Origin: Chloroflexota bacterium
GTDB lineage: Bacteria > Chloroflexota > Anaerolineae > JAADDB01
NCBI GenBank assembly: GCA_013154135.1
Contig: JAADDB010000245.1
Location: forward strand, 1-8,892
Reading direction: 5' to 3'
DNA length: 8,892 nt
Shown here: positions 4,697 to 8,892 of the stretch, piece by piece
Numbering within the stretch: position 1 is the first letter of the stretch
How the letters are laid out: each line of letters starts with the position of its first letter
Made by a program: the position numbers and the translations under genes
The notes under the pieces: model-generated
Told to the model about the DNA's origin: nothing
The model's database searches: none
The model's input: the letters and a program-made list of their open reading frames with translations, nothing else

Positions 4697-6623
4697 CCCG
4701 CACCTGACCACAGACGAACCAAGGGCTTCCATCCTCCAGGGGGATGGGAGCCCTTTCTTCCCCCTCCAACCCCACCAGGAGCGTGTACACCCCATCCGGC
4801 GTGGCCGGATTCAAGTTCACATCCCCTTCCTCCCGCACCACCTCATGGGGTAGCCATTGGGTGGGCGGGTACCGGTGAAAGGTATCCGTGGACCGAGAGA
4901 GCATATCCCCCCACACGCCGCGCGCGTCGGCCAAGCGCAGCCGGGGAAACACGTTGTGGGAAAGGGGGGACGGAACCCGCCAATACGTGCTCACATGCAC
5001 CCACCCACTGGGAGGATGCGCGCGGTCATCCCTGGCCTCCACCTCCGACTCCCACACCCGACAGCCCACTAACTCCATGCCATTGGCAAACCTCGCGGAC
5101 ACCGCGGGAATGTGAGGGGGCACCGTCGGAAACCGGTAATGCAGCGCGTACCCCTGCAAGGTCACCCCGTGAGGGTACTGTTCCGTGACCAGGGGGAAGC
5201 GTTGGGCCAGCCACGATCGCACCAGATGATGGGGGTCAAAGGTTTGCGTGTGACTCTCCACAAACCACAGCGTCTCGTACAGGGACATCAGCCCCTCCAG
5301 CGGGGGAGCCACATCCTCGGGCCGCACGTAGTCGTGAAAGGGGGTGAACCGGGGAAGGGAGGGAGCCAACGCGTCCAGGTAAACATCCAACGCGACCCGT
5401 ACGTAATCCGGGTGGACCAACACCGCGTCCTTGGGCCCCGCGTGGGAGGCCACATAACGGGCCGCGTATCGCCAATCCTCCCGCCGGTTCTCCGGCGCCC
5501 AATTGGCCGGCAATGTCCACACCTGGGTGAGGAGGAAGAGAGCGGCCAGTCCCCACCCCAGGCGAGGCACCCGCTCGTCCACCGCTTGGAACACGTACCC
5601 CCACGCCAGCACCACCCCGGGCAGTCCGACCATCAGGTACCGGGGCTCCACCAGCACGATGGGATCCCGCCAGGCCAGGAGGACACCCACCAGCAAGGGA
5701 ATCAGCCCGGCCACCACCCACCGCCGTGCCACCCCCTTCCGGAGGGGCAACACGAGACCGACCAGGACCAACAGGGTCGCCGCGAGGAACACCTTCTCCA
5801 GCCCTCCGGGCAGATGCCCCTTCCACAGCCACCACGCGCGCCAGACCTGCCAAAACGCGTCGCCCAGGGAGTGGACCGGATGGGGCGGTACGGTTCGGCC
5901 GGAGCCCCGCCACGCGCGCCAGGCCAGGGGCAGCACACTTCCCCCGGTCACGAGCAGGGCAACCAGCGCGGCCCGGGCTTTCCCATCCCATCGCCTGCGC
6001 CAGAGCCAGAGCAGGCCGTGCGCGGGCATCCAGAGGAGGGACAGGAGGTAGGAGTACACGGCCGCGACCATCGCCAGGACATAGGAGACAAGGCCGCGGG
6101 CCTTCCCCTCCCCCATGCCTTGAGACCAAGCCCACCAGGCCAGGGCGAGGAGGGCCATGGCCTGCGCGTACATGCGCGCTTCCTGACTGTACCACACCAG
6201 AATAGGACTCAGAGCCAAGAACAAGCCGACAAACCACCCGGCCAACGTCCCCACGCGGGTACGGGCCCAGTGGGCCCACACGAGGACCAAGAGAACTCCC
6301 CACATCACCGAGGGCACACGAAGCCACACCTCATAGGGCCGACGGAGGAAGAGCTTCGCAACCAGGTAATAGAGAGGCGGATGGGGGTCCTGGGAGAGGG
6401 TAAGTCCCACCTGGAGAATGCGGGACACGGGATGGGAGGCCCAGAACACGGTCATGGCCTCGTCGAACCACAGACTCTGGTCACCCAATTTCCACGCGCG
6501 CACCACCAGCGCGAGGAGTCCCAGACCCCAGAGGCTAACCGACGGACATATCCAGGTTTTTGTACTTGGGCATAAACGACGAATAGAGAGTCCCGTCCCC
6601 CTCCTACCCCACGCCCAGCGCAT
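4683..6623 (-). CDS. GT39-family membrane glycosyltransferase with C-terminal beta domain
   Basis: Polytopic membrane protein of 646 residues, related to the ArnT/protein-mannosyltransferase (GT39, GT-C fold) group. These enzymes move a sugar from a lipid-phosphate carrier onto a lipid, glycan or protein outside the membrane. After helix 1 (about 30-44) comes LWFDEA with the acidic pair Asp54-Glu55, expected in the catalytic loop, then HPPLYYL (81-87) and SQEARMYA (146-153). About ten further hydrophobic segments run to about 370, with EPRYLM at 326-331. ENRREDWRYAARYV (378-391) opens the soluble part. Residues about 505-646 look like an added beta-sandwich domain (WVHVSTYWRV, PRLRLADARGVW, GVYTLLVGLEGE). 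The ATG at 6623 overlaps the upstream gene's stop by 20 nt and has GGAG 10 nt before it. The N-terminal 25 residues look atypical, so the true start is uncertain. Donor and acceptor are unknown. Confidence 0.85.
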   Translation of the reverse strand: MRWAWGRRGTGLSIRRLCPSTKTWICPSVSLWGLGLLALVVRAWKLGDQSLWFDEAMTVFWASHPVSRILQVGLTLSQDPHPPLYYLVAKLFLRRPYEVWLRVPSVMWGVLLVLVWAHWARTRVGTLAGWFVGLFLALSPILVWYSQEARMYAQAMALLALAWWAWSQGMGEGKARGLVSYVLAMVAAVYSYLLSLLWMPAHGLLWLWRRRWDGKARAALVALLVTGGSVLPLAWRAWRGSGRTVPPHPVHSLGDAFWQVWRAWWLWKGHLPGGLEKVFLAATLLVLVGLVLPLRKGVARRWVVAGLIPLLVGVLLAWRDPIVLVEPRYLMVGLPGVVLAWGYVFQAVDERVPRLGWGLAALFLLTQVWTLPANWAPENRREDWRYAARYVASHAGPKDAVLVHPDYVRVALDVYLDALAPSLPRFTPFHDYVRPEDVAPPLEGLMSLYETLWFVESHTQTFDPHHLVRSWLAQRFPLVTEQYPHGVTLQGYALHYRFPTVPPHIPAVSARFANGMELVGCRVWESEVEARDDRAHPPSGWVHVSTYWRVPSPLSHNVFPRLRLADARGVWGDMLSRSTDTFHRYPPTQWLPHEVVREEGDVNLNPATPDGVYTLLVGLEGEERAPIPLEDGSPWFVCGQVRVRNR

Positions 6624-7821
6624 GTTCCAGCTGCTCCACCAGCGAAGTGTCCCGGGCGTCCAGCACGATCACCTCGATCCCCGCCTCTTCCAGGGCCCGA
6701 ACCCGGTCCTCCGGGGGATGCCCGACGATGATCACCCGTTGTGCCTGCTGCGCGGCATCCCAGGCATCAAAGGCAAAGGGGATCTCCGCGGCCCGCACTT
6801 GCTCCTCCACCTGGACAAACGCGCTCCACGTGTGGGGCGACCGCCCGTCCACAAAGAGGAGGAATTGGTGGAAGGGACGGGTTTCCTCGTCGGACGGGGG
6901 GTACGCGACGTCCATGTCCGCCCCCACCTCCACATCCAACGGGGGCGTGGGGACTTGGACCACGGGCGTGGGTTCTTCCGCCCCCTCCTCCGCGGGGACG
7001 ACTGCAGGCGCGTCCACACGTTCGGCCGCCGGGGGTGGGGAAGGCGCCGCGGGGACAACGGCCGGCTCTTCCGGCTCTTCCTCGGATGGCCGGTGGGCAG
7101 GGATGACGGCCTCGGCCTCGGGAACACCCTCCACGAGCTCGAGCTCCTCAGGAGCTTCCGCGGCAGGCGCGGGCACCGGTTCGGGCTCGGGTTCGACCGC
7201 GACTTCGGGTTCGGGCACCGACGCGGGCTCGGGTTCGGCCGCGACCTCAGGTTCGGCCTGGGCCACGGGGACCGCGGGCGTTTCCGGAACTTCCTCCGTC
7301 TGCCCCCGCGCGGGTGCTTCCTCCCGGGGCGGCTCCTCTGCCACGGGCACGAGGACGCGCTCCCAGACGACGAGGAAGGAATGGCGCCCTTCGGGGTTTC
7401 CCTTGCCCTCCGCGGGGTGAGCGGCCGAAAGGGCGGCCACCCGCTCGGAGGGGCCGTCGGCCACCTCGGCCTCGTAAAAGACCCATCGCTCCATCTCCAC
7501 CCGAACGCCCGGCGCCTTCTCGTCCGGCTGGAGGGTGTATTCCCGCGCGCCCTGGGGCCCGATGACGCGCACCCGCGCGCCGGGAACCCGACGCCCTTCC
7601 TCGTCCACCACGTCCAGGAAGAGGGCCCGATCCCCTCGGTTCTCCTCCGGGGTCAGGTGGTGCACGCGCAACACACGCCAGTAGGCCTGGCCCGGCCGGA
7701 CTTGTGCGGGGAGGATGAGGACGCCGTAGGACCGGGCGTCGTTGCGAGGTCCTCCGCGCAGTTTTTCCACATCCAACGGGTAGTAGGAAAGACGGGCTTT
7801 ATGTCGCCTGAAGATGCTCAT
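6604..7821 (-). CDS. Unknown protein: beta-sandwich-like domain, Pro/Glu linker, Rossmann-like C-terminal domain
   Basis: The protein has 405 residues and no named function. Residues about 30-155 alternate beta-like strands (AYWRVLRVHHLTPEENRG, ALFLDVVDEEGRRVPGARV, HSFLVVWER) and resemble an Ig or transthyretin-like module. Residues about 160-300 are a low-complexity Pro/Glu/Ala/Val linker with repeated EPEP. Residues 316-405 form a compact alpha/beta domain with the core RVIIVG (362-367). This domain aligns closely with the C-terminal domain of the upstream neighbour and is probably paralogous. No signal peptide or membrane segment is visible, so export by Sec is not indicated. The start at 7821 is chosen over a start at 7911 because AAGGAG lies 7 nt before it and it forms an ATGA overlap with the upstream stop, typical of coupled translation. 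The next gene downstream overlaps by 20 nt. Confidence 0.75.
   Translation of the reverse strand: MSIFRRHKARLSYYPLDVEKLRGGPRNDARSYGVLILPAQVRPGQAYWRVLRVHHLTPEENRGDRALFLDVVDEEGRRVPGARVRVIGPQGAREYTLQPDEKAPGVRVEMERWVFYEAEVADGPSERVAALSAAHPAEGKGNPEGRHSFLVVWERVLVPVAEEPPREEAPARGQTEEVPETPAVPVAQAEPEVAAEPEPASVPEPEVAVEPEPEPVPAPAAEAPEELELVEGVPEAEAVIPAHRPSEEEPEEPAVVPAAPSPPPAAERVDAPAVVPAEEGAEEPTPVVQVPTPPLDVEVGADMDVAYPPSDEETRPFHQFLLFVDGRSPHTWSAFVQVEEQVRAAEIPFAFDAWDAAQQAQRVIIVGHPPEDRVRALEEAGIEVIVLDARDTSLVEQLEHALGVG
7818..7821 (-). promoter_or_regulatory. ATGA stop/start overlap, coupled translation
   Basis: On the minus strand ATG (7821-7819) and TGA (7820-7818) share two bases. The site AAGGAG 7 nt before the ATG lies inside the upstream gene. 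This suggests the two products are made in linked amounts. Confidence 0.75.
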
Positions 7822-8892
7822 CCTTCTGCTCCTTCTGTCAACGCGCGTGCTGAGGCCTGAAACATGTCCCACCACGTGGCCGGATCGCCACCCAGCCGGT
7901 CCACTTCGCACCCCATCCGCCGGAGGATGTCCTCCACTTCTGGGCCGTAGGTGGCTTCGTCCCCCACGATGAGCACTCGGGTCGCGTACATGGCCTCTTC
8001 CACCCGGAAGCCCGCGACCGCGCGGCTGCGTCGCAAGAAGGGGAGCGCGGCCAGCATGGCCACTCGGGAATGGGGGTGCTCCGGGCCCGGGAGGAGGATG
8101 TACGTGTCGATGAGCCGCGGGGCAGGGGGAACCTCCTCGACCTCCGCGGCCAACTCCTCACCGGCTTCCACCACGCCCTCGGCCGACGGCACTTCCACTT
8201 CGACCTCGGGTACCGCGGCTTCGACTTCCGCGGCCAACTCCTCGCCGGCCTCGACCACGCCCTCGGCCGAGGGCACTTCTACCTCAACCTTGGGCAGGAC
8301 CTCCTCAGCCTTCGCAGCCAGCTCCTCGCCGGCCTCGACCACGCCTTCGACCGACGGCACTTCTACCTCAACCTCAGGCACCGCGGCCTCGACCTTCGCG
8401 GCCAACTCCTCGCCGGCCTCGACCACGCCCTCGGCCGAGGGCACTTCCACCTCGACCTCGGGGACCGCGGCTTCGACTTCCGCAGCCAGCTCCTCGCCGG
8501 CTTCCACGACTCCCTCAACCGGCGGCACTTCCACCTCGACCTCGGGCACCGCGGCTTCGACTTCCGCGGCCAGCTCCTCACCGGCTTCGACCACGCCCTC
8601 GGCCGACGGCACTTCCACCTCGACCTCGGGCACCGCGGCTTCGACCTCCGCGGCCAGCTCCTCGCCGGCTTCGACGACGGCTTCGACCGAGGGCACTTCC
8701 ACCTCGACCTCCGGCACCGCGGCTTCGACCTCCGCAGCCAGCTCCTCGCCGGCTTCGACGACTCCTTCGACCGAGGGCACTTCCACCTCGACTTCAGGCA
8801 GGACCTCCTCAGCCTTCGCAGCCAGCTCCTCGCCGGCCTCCACCACGCCCTCGGCCGACGGCACTTCCACCTCGACCTCGGGCACCGCGGCT
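7818..8892 (-). CDS. Acidic 28-residue tandem-repeat protein with CWB2-like C-terminal domain (5' partial)
   Basis: The gene continues past the right edge, and the visible 358 or so residues lack the N-terminus. Nine full 28-residue units are seen, each starting VEVEVP and continuing with a probable helix (GEELAAEVEA) before a Pro near position 27. Most units have about nine Glu and no Asp or Arg, and only four Lys occur in all nine, so the stalk is strongly negative. After it come about 99 residues (7821-8117) of alpha/beta character: IDTYILL, HPHSRVAMLAALPF, VEEAMYATRVLIVG, PEVEDILRRMGCEV, DRLGG. The stretch from RVLIVG to DRLGG resembles the second half of cell-wall-binding repeat 2 (CWB2, PF04122), as an inference by eye. 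The domain also matches the C-terminus of the next gene. Whether the protein is secreted cannot be told without its N-terminus. Its TGA overlaps the next ATG by 4 nt. Confidence 0.75.
   Translation of the reverse strand, partial: AAVPEVEVEVPSAEGVVEAGEELAAKAEEVLPEVEVEVPSVEGVVEAGEELAAEVEAAVPEVEVEVPSVEAVVEAGEELAAEVEAAVPEVEVEVPSAEGVVEAGEELAAEVEAAVPEVEVEVPPVEGVVEAGEELAAEVEAAVPEVEVEVPSAEGVVEAGEELAAKVEAAVPEVEVEVPSVEGVVEAGEELAAKAEEVLPKVEVEVPSAEGVVEAGEELAAEVEAAVPEVEVEVPSAEGVVEAGEELAAEVEEVPPAPRLIDTYILLPGPEHPHSRVAMLAALPFLRRSRAVAGFRVEEAMYATRVLIVGDEATYGPEVEDILRRMGCEVDRLGGDPATWWDMFQASARALTEGAEG
8121..8892 (-). repeat. 84-bp in-frame tandem repeat array (at least 9 copies)
   Basis: Nine complete 84-bp units (8121-8876) and 16 nt of a tenth lie in perfect phase with the reading frame, with no insertion or deletion. 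For example, the same 13-mer recurs at 8238 and 8322. Units differ mainly at synonymous positions (such as TCC/TCG, GGC/GGT or GAA/GAG on one strand or the other) and at a few recurrent residues (Ala/Val before the first Glu-Gly, EVEAAVPE versus KAEEVLPE). The pattern fits selection on the protein. The array runs off the window. Confidence 0.92.

Noticed and set aside
5112..6575. Long plus-strand open frame of 487 residues opposite the glycosyltransferase
   Set aside because: Its composition is dominated by Pro, Gly, His, Gln and Arg with no domain, as expected for the antisense of a GC-rich membrane protein gene. The minus-strand frame has clear GT39 motifs.
6418..7860. Plus-strand open frame of 480 residues opposite the linker protein
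   Set aside because: It is rich in Gly, Arg and His low complexity mirroring the Pro/Glu linker, has no recognisable domain, and conflicts with the coupled minus-strand gene.
7822..7911. Extended start (7911) of the 405-residue protein
   Set aside because: It would overlap the conserved C-terminal domain of the upstream gene by 30 codons. The ATGA overlap with AAGGAG at 7821 is far better.
8883..8885. Start codon of the repeat protein at GTG 8885
   Set aside because: This GTG is the Val codon of the repeated AAVPE motif. The preceding bases continue the repeat, so the gene simply runs off the window.
8121..8892. CRISPR array
   Set aside because: The whole 84-bp unit repeats without unique spacers and stays in a single open frame, so it is a coding tandem repeat.

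Overview
The window is a GC-rich, densely coding piece of bacterial chromosome. It carries five complete protein genes and a repeat-rich two-gene module, one member of which runs off the right edge. The best guess for the source is a member of Chloroflexota (Anaerolineae-like, possibly thermophilic). This rests on recalled resemblance of three features: the GT39-type enzyme with a C-terminal beta domain, the membrane-anchored double zinc-ribbon protein, and the degenerate cell-wall-binding-like domains. It is an inference, because there is no rRNA or other phylogenetic marker here.

Left half (+ strand, 1-4060): a promoter-bearing leader, then three nucleotide-sugar genes. They are a Rmd-type GDP-4-dehydro-6-deoxy-mannose reductase (315-1274), Gmd GDP-mannose 4,6-dehydratase (1419-2426) and an alpha-D-phosphohexomutase, probably phosphomannomutase/phosphoglucomutase (2618-4060). 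Together they fit the route mannose-6-P to mannose-1-P, (GDP-mannose, by an enzyme not in the window), GDP-4-keto-6-deoxymannose, then GDP-D-rhamnose or a related GDP-6-deoxyhexose for a surface glycan. Each gene is preceded by intergenic DNA (1-230, 1275-1400, 2430-2600) containing related pieces of a dispersed, modular, partly palindromic repeat with heptanucleotide-period tails. Two copies of its head module are in opposite orientation at about 80% identity.

Middle (+ strand, 4116-4696): a separately promoted small membrane protein with two transmembrane helices and two C4 zinc ribbons.

Right half (- strand, 8892 to 4683): an apparent operon read leftward. First is a 5'-truncated protein made of at least nine perfectly phased 28-residue acidic repeats plus a C-terminal domain resembling half of a cell-wall-binding repeat 2. 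It is coupled by an ATGA overlap to a protein with a beta-sandwich-like N-terminus, a Pro/Glu-rich linker and a C-terminal domain homologous to that of the first protein. This overlaps a GT39-family membrane glycosyltransferase by 20 nt. The operon converges on the zinc-ribbon gene with a 14-nt tail-to-tail overlap. The two proteins sharing a C-terminal domain behind low-complexity linkers, next to a membrane glycosyltransferase, are the least explained part of the window.
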